Assembly (NCBI GenBank): GCA_001770775.1
Contig: MESA01000039.1
Span: 1-49,443 of the forward strand
DNA from: Burkholderiales bacterium RIFCSPHIGHO2_12_FULL_63_20
GTDB lineage: Bacteria; Pseudomonadota; Gammaproteobacteria; Burkholderiales; Burkholderiaceae_C
Direction: 5' to 3'
Length of the DNA: 49,443 bases
A program made the position numbers and the translations under genes. Of the stretch, positions 25,689-34,574 are shown piece after piece; within the stretch, counting starts at the first letter, position 1, and each line of letters begins with the position of its first letter. The notes under the pieces were generated by a model. It ran no database searches, was not told where the DNA came from, and saw only the letters and a program-made list of their open reading frames with translations.

Positions 25689-26840
25689 GTGCAGACCTTT
25701 TGCAACAACAGCGATGAGCTTCATGTGACCCAGGCGGTCACGCTGGCGCGGCAGGCTATCGGCTTGTCGGACCCCAATCCGCGCGTGGGCTGTGTGCTGA
25801 CCGATGTTGCAGGGCAGGTGATCGGCCAAGGGCACACGCAGCAGGCGGGTGGGCCGCATGCAGAGGTGATGGCCTTGCGGGACGCGCAGGCCCGAGGGCA
25901 CAGCACCCGCGGGGCGACCGCCTATGTGGCGCTGGAGCCGTGTTCGCACCATGGGCGCACTCCGCCGTGTGCCGAAGCCCTGGTGCGTGCCGAGGTGGCG
26001 CGGGTGGTCGTGGTGCTGGTGGACCCCAATCCCCTGGTCGCCGGGCAAGGAGTGGCGCTGTTGCGCGCAGCGGGCATCGCCGTCGATGTGCTGCCGGCAG
26101 ATCATCCTCAGGCCGTGGCCATGCGCGAGCTGAACATCGGCTTTCTCTCGCGCATGGTGCGCCATCGCCCCTGGGTGCGCATGAAGATCGCCGCCTCGCT
26201 GGATGGCCGCACGGCGCTCGACAACGGTGACAGTCAGTGGATCACGGCACCACCCGCTCGCGCCGACGGCCAGGTGTGGCGGGCCCGCGCCGGGGCGGTG
26301 CTCACCGGCATCGGCACGGCGATCAACGACGATCCGCGCCTGGATGTACGGTCCATTGAAGTGGCCCGCCAGCCCCTGCGCGTGGTGCTGGATTCGCGCT
26401 GGTGCCTGCCTCCTTCGGCGCGCCTGCTGGCCCCGCCTGGGGACGTGCTGGTCTATGGGCTGGCCGATGAGTCAGGTGAAGCGCAAGCGGCGCGCCTGGC
26501 TTTGTCCGCCAGCGGGGCCAGTGTGACCATGGTGCCAGCCGATGTCAGCGGCCGCCATCTGGACCTGGGTGCGGTGCTGGCCGACCTGACCGCGCGCGGC
26601 ATCAACGAGTTGCATGTGGAGGCCGGCGCCCGCCTGAACGCCGCCCTCATCGAAGGTGACTGGGTCGACGAGTATCTGCTGTACCTAGCCCCCAAGCTGG
26701 TCGGGCCGGGACGCGGGCTGGCCGCCTTGTCCCCCTTGAGCCGCATGGCAGATGCGCGCACCCTGACATTCCACGCGGTCGAGCAGGTGGGCGAGGATCT
26801 GCGTATCCTTGCGCGACCCGCTGGCCGGGCCGATTTCTGA
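25689..26840 (+). CDS. ribD: Bifunctional diaminohydroxyphosphoribosylaminopyrimidine deaminase / uracil reductase
   Basis: The 383-residue enzyme carries out steps 2 and 3 of riboflavin synthesis. The N-terminal deaminase has zinc ligands in GGPHAEV and PCSHHGRTPPC. The C-terminal reductase begins around PWVRMKIAASLDGRTAL and has the SQWIT and LHVEAGARLNAAL motifs. I chose GTG at 25689 because AAGGG lies at 25676-25680 and the N-terminus then fits the family; no ATG in frame is as well placed. No FMN riboswitch precedes it. ribE follows after 38 bases. Confidence 0.95.
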   Translation: MQTFCNNSDELHVTQAVTLARQAIGLSDPNPRVGCVLTDVAGQVIGQGHTQQAGGPHAEVMALRDAQARGHSTRGATAYVALEPCSHHGRTPPCAEALVRAEVARVVVVLVDPNPLVAGQGVALLRAAGIAVDVLPADHPQAVAMRELNIGFLSRMVRHRPWVRMKIAASLDGRTALDNGDSQWITAPPARADGQVWRARAGAVLTGIGTAINDDPRLDVRSIEVARQPLRVVLDSRWCLPPSARLLAPPGDVLVYGLADESGEAQAARLALSASGASVTMVPADVSGRHLDLGAVLADLTARGINELHVEAGARLNAALIEGDWVDEYLLYLAPKLVGPGRGLAALSPLSRMADARTLTFHAVEQVGEDLRILARPAGRADF

Positions 26841-26878
26841 TCACGTCTTCTTCACTTTTTCTGGATGGGTTTTGCACC

Positions 26879-27514
26879 ATGTTCACCGGCATCATCACTG
26901 GCGTGGGCCAGATCGTTGACTCCCAAGCGCTGGGCGCTGACGCCAGCCATGGTCGTCGCCTGACCCTGCAGACACCCGCGGGCTACCTGGACGGCGTGGG
27001 CCTGGGTGACAGCATCGCCATCAATGGCGCCTGCATGACCGTGACCTCGTTCGACGTGGCCGCAGGCCGCTTCACCATCGACGTGTCGGCCGAAAGCCTG
27101 GCGCGCACCGTGGGCCTGGATCAACTGGGCACGGTCAACATGGAACAGGCCCTGCGCTCGCACGACCGCCTGGGCGGCCACATCGTCACCGGTCACGTCG
27201 ATGACGTCGGCGAGGTGGTGGTGTTCGAGCCAGTGGGCGAGTCGTGGTTGCTCCAGATCCGCGCACCGCGCACCCTGGCGCGCTTTTTGGCCTACAAGGG
27301 CTCGATCACCATCAACGGGGTGAGCCTGACGGTCAACAGCGTGAAGGATGCCGACGATGGCAGCACCGTGTTCAGCATCAACCTGATCCCGCACACCATC
27401 GAGAACACCGCGCTCGGTGCCCTGAAAGTGGGCGCCAAGGTGAATCTGGAGGTGGACCTGATCGCCCGCTATGTGGAACGCATGCTCGGTGCCGACGGCA
27501 AGTTGGGCGCCTGA
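26879..27514 (+). CDS. ribE: Riboflavin synthase (alpha chain)
   Basis: The 211-residue enzyme joins two lumazine molecules to form riboflavin. It has the two-fold lumazine-binding repeat: MFTGIITGVGQI with GDSIAINGACMTV in the first half and LGGHIVTGHVDDVG with GSITINGVSLTVN in the second. Normal length and start. It is part of the ribD-ribE-ribBA-ribH group. Confidence 0.97.
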   Translation: MFTGIITGVGQIVDSQALGADASHGRRLTLQTPAGYLDGVGLGDSIAINGACMTVTSFDVAAGRFTIDVSAESLARTVGLDQLGTVNMEQALRSHDRLGGHIVTGHVDDVGEVVVFEPVGESWLLQIRAPRTLARFLAYKGSITINGVSLTVNSVKDADDGSTVFSINLIPHTIENTALGALKVGAKVNLEVDLIARYVERMLGADGKLGA

Positions 27515-27535
27515 CCGACATCCCTCAGGTGTGAA

Positions 27536-27556
27536 GAAGCGCCGTCCTGGCGCTTC
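27536..27556 (+). terminator. Hairpin between ribE and ribBA
   Basis: GAAGCGCC (27536-27543) pairs perfectly with GGCGCTTC (27549-27556). The only following T run is a short TTTT at 27567-27570, so termination is likely partial. Confidence 0.5.
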
Positions 27557-27617
27557 GGAAGGCCTGTTTTCGATGGGGACGCCCCTGTCTGGTTCTCTGA
27601 TCCGGGCCTGAGAAGCC

Positions 27618-27623
27618 TACAAT
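27618..27623 (+). promoter_or_regulatory. Possible -10 element for ribBA
   Basis: TACAAT lies six bases before the ribBA start. The -35 region is poor (TTCTCT at 27593-27598). If used, the transcript would be nearly leaderless. Confidence 0.3.
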
Positions 27624-27629
27624 CCCGCC

Positions 27630-28745
27630 ATGCCCATTTCACCTATTCCTGAGCTGATTGCTGAACTCGCCGCCGGTCGCATGGTCATCCTGGTGGATGA
27701 AGAAGACCGCGAAAACGAGGGTGATCTCGTCATTGCATCCGAGCACGTCACGCCGGAGGCGATCAACTTCATGGCCAAGTTCGGCCGCGGTCTGATCTGC
27801 CTGACGCTGACGCGCGAGCGCTGCGAGCGGCTGCAGCTGCCCCCGATGGCCACCCGCAACGGCACCAAGCATGGCACGGCCTTCACCGTGTCCATCGAGG
27901 CCACCACCGGCGTGACCACCGGCATCTCGGCGGCCGACCGCGCCCGCACCGTTCAGGCTGCGGTCGCCCGCGATGCGAAGCCGACGGACCTGGTGCAGCC
28001 CGGGCACATCTTCCCATTGCAGGCGCAAGATGGCGGCGTGCTGATGCGCGCCGGCCACACCGAAGCCGGTTGCGACATGGCGCGCATGGCCGGCCTGACG
28101 CCGTCGTCCGTGATCTGCGAGATCATGAACGACGATGGCACCATGGCCCGCCTGCCGGATCTGGAAGTGTTCGCCAAGGAGCACAACCTCAAGATCGGCA
28201 CCATTGCCGACCTGATCCAGTACCGCAGCCGCAACGAGTCCCTGATCGAACGTCTGGGCCAGCGCACCATGCAGACGCCTGAGGGCGCCTTCGAAACCTC
28301 GGTGTTCCGCGATCGCACCGGTGCTGTGCACCTGGCGCTGACCGTGGGCAACTGGACGCCTGAAGACGAGGTGCTGGTGCGCGTGCACGAGCCCCTGTCG
28401 GTGATGGACTGGCTGGACGCGGGCAACAGCGCCCACGCCTGGCCGCTGCCCAAGGCCCTGGCCGCCGTGCGCGAAGCCGGCCGTGGCGTGGTGGTGCTGC
28501 TCAACGCCGGCGACGAAGCCGATCGCCTGCTGGAGCGGGCCCTGCCGGCCGAGCCGCAAACCGCCGTGAAAAACCCGGTGGACCTGCGCACCTATGGCGT
28601 GGGCGCGCAGATCCTGCGCAACCTCGGGGTGCAACGCATGCGCCTGATGGGCAACCAGCGTCGCATGCCCAGCATGGTGGGGTACGAGCTGGAGGTCGTG
28701 GGCTTCCTGACGTCCGACGGCACACAGCTGGATCCGTCCAACTGA
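27630..28745 (+). CDS. ribBA: 3,4-dihydroxy-2-butanone-4-phosphate synthase with degenerate GTP cyclohydrolase II domain
   Basis: The 371-residue protein has an intact N-terminal RibB domain with the acidic [11 protein letters not shown] metal loop (25-34), [14 protein letters not shown] and the STYC-like region. The C-terminal half (about 206-371) aligns with RibA, but all three zinc cysteines of active cyclohydrolase II are missing. The region is [18 protein letters not shown], and there is no cysteine at all in the last 165 residues. It should therefore make only dihydroxybutanone phosphate. RibBX-type proteins with the same loss are known; a separate ribA is expected elsewhere. Confidence 0.93.
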   Translation: MPISPIPELIAELAAGRMVILVDEEDRENEGDLVIASEHVTPEAINFMAKFGRGLICLTLTRERCERLQLPPMATRNGTKHGTAFTVSIEATTGVTTGISAADRARTVQAAVARDAKPTDLVQPGHIFPLQAQDGGVLMRAGHTEAGCDMARMAGLTPSSVICEIMNDDGTMARLPDLEVFAKEHNLKIGTIADLIQYRSRNESLIERLGQRTMQTPEGAFETSVFRDRTGAVHLALTVGNWTPEDEVLVRVHEPLSVMDWLDAGNSAHAWPLPKALAAVREAGRGVVVLLNAGDEADRLLERALPAEPQTAVKNPVDLRTYGVGAQILRNLGVQRMRLMGNQRRMPSMVGYELEVVGFLTSDGTQLDPSN

Positions 28746-28748
28746 GGG

Positions 28749-28767
28749 GTGCGCCCATGGGGCGCAC
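28749..28767 (+). terminator. Hairpin between ribBA and ribH
   Basis: GTGCGCCC (28749-28756) pairs with GGGCGCAC (28760-28767) around a 3-base loop. A T-rich stretch follows at 28788-28799, some 20 bases later. Confidence 0.4.
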
Positions 28768-28831
28768 TTCCTGATTAGATGCCCCGCTCTTTTTTTTCTG
28801 ATTTTTCGCTCTTTTTTCTGGATCACACACT

Positions 28832-29296
28832 ATGCAAGGCGCTGACAAAGGACAAGCCGGCCGGCTCGATGGACACGATCTCCGTGTCGGCATCGTGCAA
28901 GCCCGCTTCAATGACGAACTGACTTCCCGGATGGCGGCGCTGTGCATCGAGGAACTGGTGGCCCTCGGCGTGCAGGCCAAGCACATCCAGCATGTGACCG
29001 TGCCGGGTGCCCTGGAAGTGCCGGTGGCCTTGCAGGCCATGGCCGACAGCGAGCGCTTTGACGCCCTGGTGGCCCTGGGGTGCATCATCCGCGGTGAAAC
29101 CTATCACTTCGAGCTGGTGTCCAACGAAAGCGGCGCGGGCGTGACCCGGGTCAGCCTGGACCACCATGTTCCCGTCGCCAATGCCATCCTGACCGTGGAA
29201 AACCAGGCCCAGGCCGAGGCCCGCGTGGAAGAAAAGAGCCGCGACGCCGCCCGTGTGGCCGTCGAGATGGCCAATCTGTTGGATGAGCTGCTGTGA
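28832..29296 (+). CDS. ribH: 6,7-dimethyl-8-ribityllumazine synthase
   Basis: The 154-residue enzyme condenses the pyrimidine and butanone phosphate into lumazine. Family segments are [44 protein letters not shown] and the [18 protein letters not shown] region near the active site. The TGA overlaps the nusB start as GTGA, so the two are coupled, a common arrangement. Confidence 0.97.
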   Translation: MQGADKGQAGRLDGHDLRVGIVQARFNDELTSRMAALCIEELVALGVQAKHIQHVTVPGALEVPVALQAMADSERFDALVALGCIIRGETYHFELVSNESGAGVTRVSLDHHVPVANAILTVENQAQAEARVEEKSRDAARVAVEMANLLDELL

Positions 29297-29817
29297 GCGA
29301 CGCACACGACACCCCCAAGTCCGCGCCACTGCAAGGCCGCCCCGCCCGCAAGCCGGGTGCGCACGGTGCACCCCGCGCCAAGTCGTCGCGCCGCCGTGCG
29401 CGTGAGTTTGCCTTGCAAGGGCTGTACGAGTGGCAGCTGAACACCCGCGATGGCGGTTCGGTCGATGCCCACATCCGCGAGCAGGAAGACTTCGCCCGCT
29501 GTGATCGGGCTCACTACGATGCCTTGCTGCACGGCTGCATCGACCAATGTGCGCAACTCGACGCCCAACTGCTGCAGTTCCTCGACCGTCCGGTTGAAGA
29601 ACTCTCGCCGGTGGAGCATGCCGTATTGTGGATCGGTGTGTACGAGCTGACCCATTGCCTGGATGTGCCCTACAAGGTCGCCATCAACGAGGCTGTGGAG
29701 TTGGCCAAGAGCTTTGGCGGCACCGATGGCCACAAGTACGTCAATGGCGTGCTCGATCATCTGGCGCCCCAGTTGCGCCCTGATGAAGTCAAGGCCGCTC
29801 GGCCGGCATCGCGCTGA
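29293..29817 (+). CDS. nusB: Transcription antitermination factor NusB
   Basis: The 174-residue protein binds boxA RNA with S10 (NusE) for rRNA antitermination. The core contains [19 protein letters not shown], the [17 protein letters not shown] helix and [29 protein letters not shown]. The first 30 residues are a basic, Pro-rich extension. It starts with GTG at 29293, overlapping the ribH stop. Confidence 0.96.
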   Translation: MSDAHDTPKSAPLQGRPARKPGAHGAPRAKSSRRRAREFALQGLYEWQLNTRDGGSVDAHIREQEDFARCDRAHYDALLHGCIDQCAQLDAQLLQFLDRPVEELSPVEHAVLWIGVYELTHCLDVPYKVAINEAVELAKSFGGTDGHKYVNGVLDHLAPQLRPDEVKAARPASR

Positions 29818-29840
29818 GGCCCGCGCAAGGGCTCCGATCC

Positions 29841-30989
29841 GTGACGCAGCGGCGCGCCCCCTCTCTGGCGGACACCCTCCCGAACCAAGTCGAGGTGGAT
29901 CGGCTGGTGCCGGACAACCAGGACACGGTCATCCTGACCCGTCCGTTCCCGGATGCCGACGACGCCTTGTCCGAGGTGCGCCGCGGGCGCACCGAAAGCC
30001 TGCCCACCATCGGCCGCATCTCGCGCTACGCGCTGAAGTACACGCTGGGGGAAGGCGGTTTGGGCACGGTGTATGCCGCGCACGATCCGCTGCTGTCGCG
30101 GGCGGTGGCGATCAAGACTCTGCATGTGGACCCGTCGATGACGGACCCCGAGCGCTTCAATGCCCTGTTCCTGAACGAGGCGCGGGCGGCTGGGGGGCTT
30201 AGCCATCCGCAGATTGTGACCGTGTACGACGCCGGCACGAGCGAGCAGGGGCCCTACATCGCCATGGAGTTGTTGCGCGGCAAGGACCTGCGGCACTTGC
30301 TGGCCCAGGGCTGGCGACCGACGCCTTCGCAGGCGGCCCTGATTGTGCGGCGTGTGGCCGATGCCTTGTCTTACGCCCATCACAAGGGCGTGATCCACCG
30401 CGACATCAAGCCGGCCAACATCTTCATGACGGGGCGTACCCAGCCTCGTGTACTGGATTTCGGCATCGCGCGCATCCGGCAGGCCGAGTCGTTGGCGCAG
30501 CGCGATGACCCACAAAGCCGGTTCCATGAACTGGTGGGCGGCTCTCCGTATTACATGTCGCCCGAACAGGTGCGTCGCCTGCCCGTGGACCGTCGGGTGG
30601 ACGTGTACGCGCTGGGGGTGGTGTTGTACGAGTTGCTGACAGGCCAGCGCCCTTTCGCTGGCAACAGCCTGGAAGAGATTGCAGAGGCCGTGTTGCGCCA
30701 ACCTGTGCCCTTGGCGCACGAGGTCAACCCCGAGGTGCCGCGGGCGCTCTCCGAGATCGTGGCACAGGCCATGCACCGGGAGCGCGACCAGCGCATCCGC
30801 TCGGCACGCCGCCTCTCACAGTCCTTGCGTGAGTGGATTGAACGCACCGACGAGCCCGATATGCCTTCCGAGGGGCGGGGGGCCGAGCCCGATGAGCGGC
30901 ACGGCGGCGCGAAGCGCTGGTTGTTGCCCCTGGCCGCGCTGGGTTGGGTGCTGGCGCTGACCGTCATCGGCTGGGCCATCTGGCGCTGA
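29841..30989 (+). CDS. Hanks-type serine/threonine protein kinase with C-terminal anchor
   Basis: The 382-residue kinase has all catalytic motifs: Gly loop GEGGLG (70-75), ATP lysine K92 in VAIKTL, E113, HRDIKPAN (H186-D188 loop), DFG at 206-208, and the SPEQ activation end. The domain runs from about 63 to 335. A hydrophobic helix near residues 356-380 anchors the C-terminus, and no external sensor domain (PASTA or similar) follows. The target is unknown. The start is GTG at 29841 with AAGGG upstream. It is convergent with the ppx gene. Confidence 0.93.
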   Translation: MTQRRAPSLADTLPNQVEVDRLVPDNQDTVILTRPFPDADDALSEVRRGRTESLPTIGRISRYALKYTLGEGGLGTVYAAHDPLLSRAVAIKTLHVDPSMTDPERFNALFLNEARAAGGLSHPQIVTVYDAGTSEQGPYIAMELLRGKDLRHLLAQGWRPTPSQAALIVRRVADALSYAHHKGVIHRDIKPANIFMTGRTQPRVLDFGIARIRQAESLAQRDDPQSRFHELVGGSPYYMSPEQVRRLPVDRRVDVYALGVVLYELLTGQRPFAGNSLEEIAEAVLRQPVPLAHEVNPEVPRALSEIVAQAMHRERDQRIRSARRLSQSLREWIERTDEPDMPSEGRGAEPDERHGGAKRWLLPLAALGWVLALTVIGWAIWR

Positions 30990-31013
30990 ACGCCGACGCA
31001 GCCCGCGCCAGTT

Positions 31014-32576
31014 TCAAGCCACCAGGGACATGTCCAGCTGACGGCGTCCTTGCGCGCCCCAGCGGCGCACTTCTTCGTCGAGCAGATGCAAGGTCCGTGG
31101 GTGCTGGTCTGCCCACCGCTTGTTGATCACCAGTTTGATTCTGCCGCGACCGCGCTGCAGGCTGACCATCCGCGGGGGCAGGTCGACGCGGGCGTGGTGC
31201 AGGATGATGGCCAGACGCAGGCACAGCACCTGCGACATCAGCGCCTGATCCTGCAGGTGTTCCACCAGCTTGATCAACTCGCCGCGTTGCCCCAGCACCA
31301 GCGTGGCCAGGCGGCGCAGTTGCGACTGCGAGAAGCTGGAGGCGTCCACATGCCCCAGCAGGTAGGCACTGTGGCGGTGATGGTCGTGGTGCGAGACCAT
31401 CATGCCGATTTCATGCAGCGCGCTGGCCCAGCCCAGTTCGCGGGCATGTTCGCCGTCCGTGCTGGCCTGGGGCTCGGCCAGCTCTTGCCACAGGCTCAGG
31501 GCGCGCTGGCGCACGCGTTGCGCCTGGGTGGTGTCGACGCGGAAGCGCTGCTGCAGCTCGCGCACCGAGGTGTCGCGCGGGTCGAGCAGGCGGTGGTTGC
31601 GCGCGGCTTCCACGCGTTCGTCCAGGTCGAAAATCACGCCTTGGCGCAGGGCCCCCTTGGCGGGGCGCAGGGCCTCGATGTCGAAATGCGAGGCCAGGGT
31701 GTAGAGGATGCACAGGCCACCGGCCAGCACGGGCTTGCGCTCCGGTTTGAGACCGGGCAGGGCAAGCAGTTCGGCCGAGCCGGCCTCGATGCAGCGCTCC
31801 ATGCACCAGCGCAGGCCTTCGGGCGTGATGCTGCCATCGGTGATACCGTTGGCCGCCAGAATTTGTGAAACCGCTCCCACGGTGCCGGACGAGCCCAGGG
31901 CCTCCTGCCATTGGTTGCGCTCGAACAGGGTGAGGGCTTCTTCCAGCTCGGCACCGGCTGCGATCTGGGCCGCGCGGAAGTTGTCTGCGGTGTAGGCGCC
32001 CTGCGGGAAGTGTTGCATCGACAGGCTCACGCTGCCCACGCCGAAGGACTCCTTGCGGATTGGGGTGCGGCCGTGGCCGAGGATCATCTCGGTGGAGCGG
32101 CCACCGATGTCGATGACCAGGCGCGGCAACTCGCTGGGCTGCAGACGCGACACGCCGAGGTAGATCAGGCGAGCTTCTTCACGGCCGGCAATGACCTCGA
32201 TGCGGTGCCCCAGCACGCGGTCGGCACGTTGCAGGAAGGCATCGCGGTTGCGGGCCTCCCGCAGGGTCTGGGTGGCGACCGCGCGGACCTGCCACGGGGC
32301 GAAGCCCTTGAGGCGCTGCGCGAACTGCGCCAGGCAGGCCAGACCGCGCTGGGTGGCCTCTTCGGTCAGCATGCCGTGACTGTCGAGCCCGCCGCCCAGG
32401 CGCACCGTTTCCTTGAGGTACTCGACACGCTTATAGCGTCCCTTGGCGATCTGGCCAATTTCGAGACGGAAGCTGTTGGAGCCCATGTCGATGGCGGCCA
32501 GCAGGTCAGGGTAACGGCTTTGCTCCAGGCTGGTGGCGGGGGCTTTGCTCGTCTTGGCGGTCAGCGTCTTTTCCAT
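31014..32576 (-). CDS. ppx: Exopolyphosphatase / guanosine pentaphosphatase family (Ppx/GppA)
   Basis: The 520-residue protein removes terminal phosphates from polyphosphate, and the family also hydrolyses pppGpp. AAIDMGSNSFRLEIG (near residue 27) and VIDIGGRSTEMILG form the ASKHA phosphate-binding motifs; the usual small residue after DIGG is Arg here. The C-terminal part holds an HD-like helical domain (SALHEIGMMVSHHDHHRHSAYL). Sequence alone does not separate Ppx from GppA. The nearest upstream gene is divergent. Confidence 0.92.
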   Translation of the reverse strand: MEKTLTAKTSKAPATSLEQSRYPDLLAAIDMGSNSFRLEIGQIAKGRYKRVEYLKETVRLGGGLDSHGMLTEEATQRGLACLAQFAQRLKGFAPWQVRAVATQTLREARNRDAFLQRADRVLGHRIEVIAGREEARLIYLGVSRLQPSELPRLVIDIGGRSTEMILGHGRTPIRKESFGVGSVSLSMQHFPQGAYTADNFRAAQIAAGAELEEALTLFERNQWQEALGSSGTVGAVSQILAANGITDGSITPEGLRWCMERCIEAGSAELLALPGLKPERKPVLAGGLCILYTLASHFDIEALRPAKGALRQGVIFDLDERVEAARNHRLLDPRDTSVRELQQRFRVDTTQAQRVRQRALSLWQELAEPQASTDGEHARELGWASALHEIGMMVSHHDHHRHSAYLLGHVDASSFSQSQLRRLATLVLGQRGELIKLVEHLQDQALMSQVLCLRLAIILHHARVDLPPRMVSLQRGRGRIKLVINKRWADQHPRTLHLLDEEVRRWGAQGRRQLDMSLVA

Positions 32577-32655
32577 GATGTGTATTGTCGCTGCTTTGCG
32601 TGCGGGTTGACCCTGTGGCGCAGGGTGCTGTTGACAGCATTGCTAAGATGTTCTC

Positions 32656-33519
32656 ATGACCTTGACTTACATCGTGGCCGCCACCTTTCTGGGCGGTCTG
32701 ATTTCGGTGCTGCTGGCCGCAGCACTGTCTGCGCCCCTGTTGGGATTGATCGTTCGCCATCTCGTGAGCCTGTCGACCGGCGTGCTGCTGGGGACGGCCT
32801 TGCTGCACGTGCTACCCGAGGCCTTTGGTGCGGGCGAGCCGCCGCAGGCACTGTTCCTTACCTTGCTGGGAGGCTTGCTGTTCTTCTTTCTGTTGGAGAA
32901 GGCCGAGTTGTATCGGCATGGCCATCATCACGAGCACGACGATCACGATCACCACCATGGCTTTGACGCCGAGCAGGCCGGGCGGGGTGGCTGGAGCGTG
33001 CTGGTGGGTGACAGCATCCACAATTTCTGCGACGGGGTGCTGATCGCGGCGGCTTTCCTGGCCGATCCACACTTGGGCATCGTCACGGCACTGGCCATCA
33101 TCGCGCACGAGATCCCGCAGGAAGTGGGCGACTACATCGTGCTGATCAATGCCGGCTTTTCACGCATGCGGGCGCTGGCTTACAACGCCCTGTCGGGCCT
33201 GGCGGCCGTGGCGGGTGGGGTGCTGGGTTATTTCCTCATCGGCCCCTGGCGGGAGTACCTGCCTTACATGATGGTGGTGGCCGCCAGCAGCTTTGTGTAC
33301 GTGGCCGTGGCCGATCTGATCCCGCAGTTGCAGAAACGCCTGAGCGGGCGCGACACCGTCATGCAGATCGTGTGGATGGGGGCGGGCTTGCTCATGATTG
33401 GCGGCATCGTCAGCGTGCTGCATGACTCGCATGACCACGGCCATGCCCAGGGCGCCGCGCCGCATGCGGAGGCAGCGTCAGGCGCACATCACGAGCACGA
33501 TGGACGCGAAGACCACTGA
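32656..33519 (+). CDS. ZIP-family metal transporter
   Basis: The 287-residue inner-membrane protein has about eight hydrophobic helices. The transport motifs are HNFCDG (122-127) and HEIPQE (151-156), the metal-binding residues of helices IV and V in ZIP proteins. A His/Asp-rich cytosolic loop lies at about 88-101 and a second His-rich tail at the C-terminus, as in zinc carriers. The family imports or equilibrates Zn2+ and related ions; the ion here is not determined. It is divergent from ppx and convergent with the EamA gene. Confidence 0.9.
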   Translation: MTLTYIVAATFLGGLISVLLAAALSAPLLGLIVRHLVSLSTGVLLGTALLHVLPEAFGAGEPPQALFLTLLGGLLFFFLLEKAELYRHGHHHEHDDHDHHHGFDAEQAGRGGWSVLVGDSIHNFCDGVLIAAAFLADPHLGIVTALAIIAHEIPQEVGDYIVLINAGFSRMRALAYNALSGLAAVAGGVLGYFLIGPWREYLPYMMVVAASSFVYVAVADLIPQLQKRLSGRDTVMQIVWMGAGLLMIGGIVSVLHDSHDHGHAQGAAPHAEAASGAHHEHDGREDH

Positions 33520-33587
33520 GCGACAGCATCGAACGGGTACCAGGGCGCTGAGCCTCCTGCCATGAGGTGAGTCCCCTTCTCATTGGC

Positions 33588-34520
33588 TCAAGAAGGGTCG
33601 GGTTTGACCGGGCGCGTTGTGGGCGTTGCTGCTGGCGCTGTCGGTTTAAGCCGCGCGGCGACCATGCCCGAACCCACGATGAGGGCCATGCCCAGCAGGG
33701 CATCCAGCCCCAGGGTTTCGCCAAACAGCACGGTGCCCAGCAGGCCGGCATGCACGATGCCCAGGTACTGCAGGTTGGCGTTGACCAGGGTGCTGCCCCG
33801 CGCATAGGCGCGGGTCATCAGCAACTGGGCCACGGTGGCGAAAACGCCCACCCCCATCAGGGCCAGCCAAGAATGGGGTGGAATCTCGGCCAGTGGCGTC
33901 GGGTTGACCTGGCCGGGTAGCAATAGCCAGGTGGCCGCGCCCATGAGCGAACCCATCAGTGAAAAATAGAACACCACCCGAATTTCCGGCTCACCGGCCT
34001 TGCCCAAGGCGGTGACCTGCAGGTAAGCCATGGCCGACAACATCCCCGAGGCCAGGCCGATGAGGCCCGCCCAGATCTGGTCCTCGTTCAAAGTGGGGTG
34101 CAGCACGAGAGCCACACCGCCAAAGCCCACGGCGATGGCCACGATGAGCCGGCGATCGATGCGAGGCCCGCCCAGGAAGGCTGCCTGCAGCAGCAGGAAC
34201 ACGGCCATCCATACCGAGGACATGTAGTTCAGCGTGACCGAGGTGGCCAGGGGCAACTGGGCCATGCTGTAAAACCACATCGACAGGGCGAACACCCCGG
34301 CCAGGCCGCGGCGCACATGCAGCAGGGGCACGCGGGTGCGCAGGCTGGTGGCGGTGGCGCGCGCCACGATCAGCATGATCACGGCGCCCACGGTGCCACG
34401 GGCACTCACGACCGCTGCGGTGCCGAAGTCGTGCGAGGCGAACTTGACGCACACCCCCATGGCCGCGAACAGCAAGGTGGCGAGCACCATCTGGACGTAG
34501 GGGGAGGCGCGTGGAGACAT
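33588..34520 (-). CDS. EamA-family (DMT) transporter
   Basis: The 310-residue protein has ten predicted membrane helices in two EamA repeats, the first starting at YVQMVLATLLFAAMGVCVKFA and the second at WAGLIGLASGMLSAMAYLQ. The repeat ends contain LNYMSSVWMAVF and NLQYLGIVHAGLLG. Substrates of the family vary (amino acids, purines, others). I prefer the ATG at 34520; a TTG three codons earlier is possible. The terminator of the upstream Rieske gene ends only ten bases before this start. Confidence 0.9.
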   Translation of the reverse strand: MSPRASPYVQMVLATLLFAAMGVCVKFASHDFGTAAVVSARGTVGAVIMLIVARATATSLRTRVPLLHVRRGLAGVFALSMWFYSMAQLPLATSVTLNYMSSVWMAVFLLLQAAFLGGPRIDRRLIVAIAVGFGGVALVLHPTLNEDQIWAGLIGLASGMLSAMAYLQVTALGKAGEPEIRVVFYFSLMGSLMGAATWLLLPGQVNPTPLAEIPPHSWLALMGVGVFATVAQLLMTRAYARGSTLVNANLQYLGIVHAGLLGTVLFGETLGLDALLGMALIVGSGMVAARLKPTAPAATPTTRPVKPDPS

Positions 34521-34530
34521 CGTGTTCAAG

Positions 34531-34554
34531 GAAAAAGCCGCCCGAAGGCGGCTT
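34531..34554 (-). terminator. Terminator of the Rieske oxygenase gene
   Basis: AAGCCGCC (34535-34542) pairs with GGCGGCTT (34547-34554), and on the minus strand TTTTT follows. Its end is close to the EamA start codon. Confidence 0.85.
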
Positions 34555-34574
34555 GGGTCAGTGTGACGGAGGAC

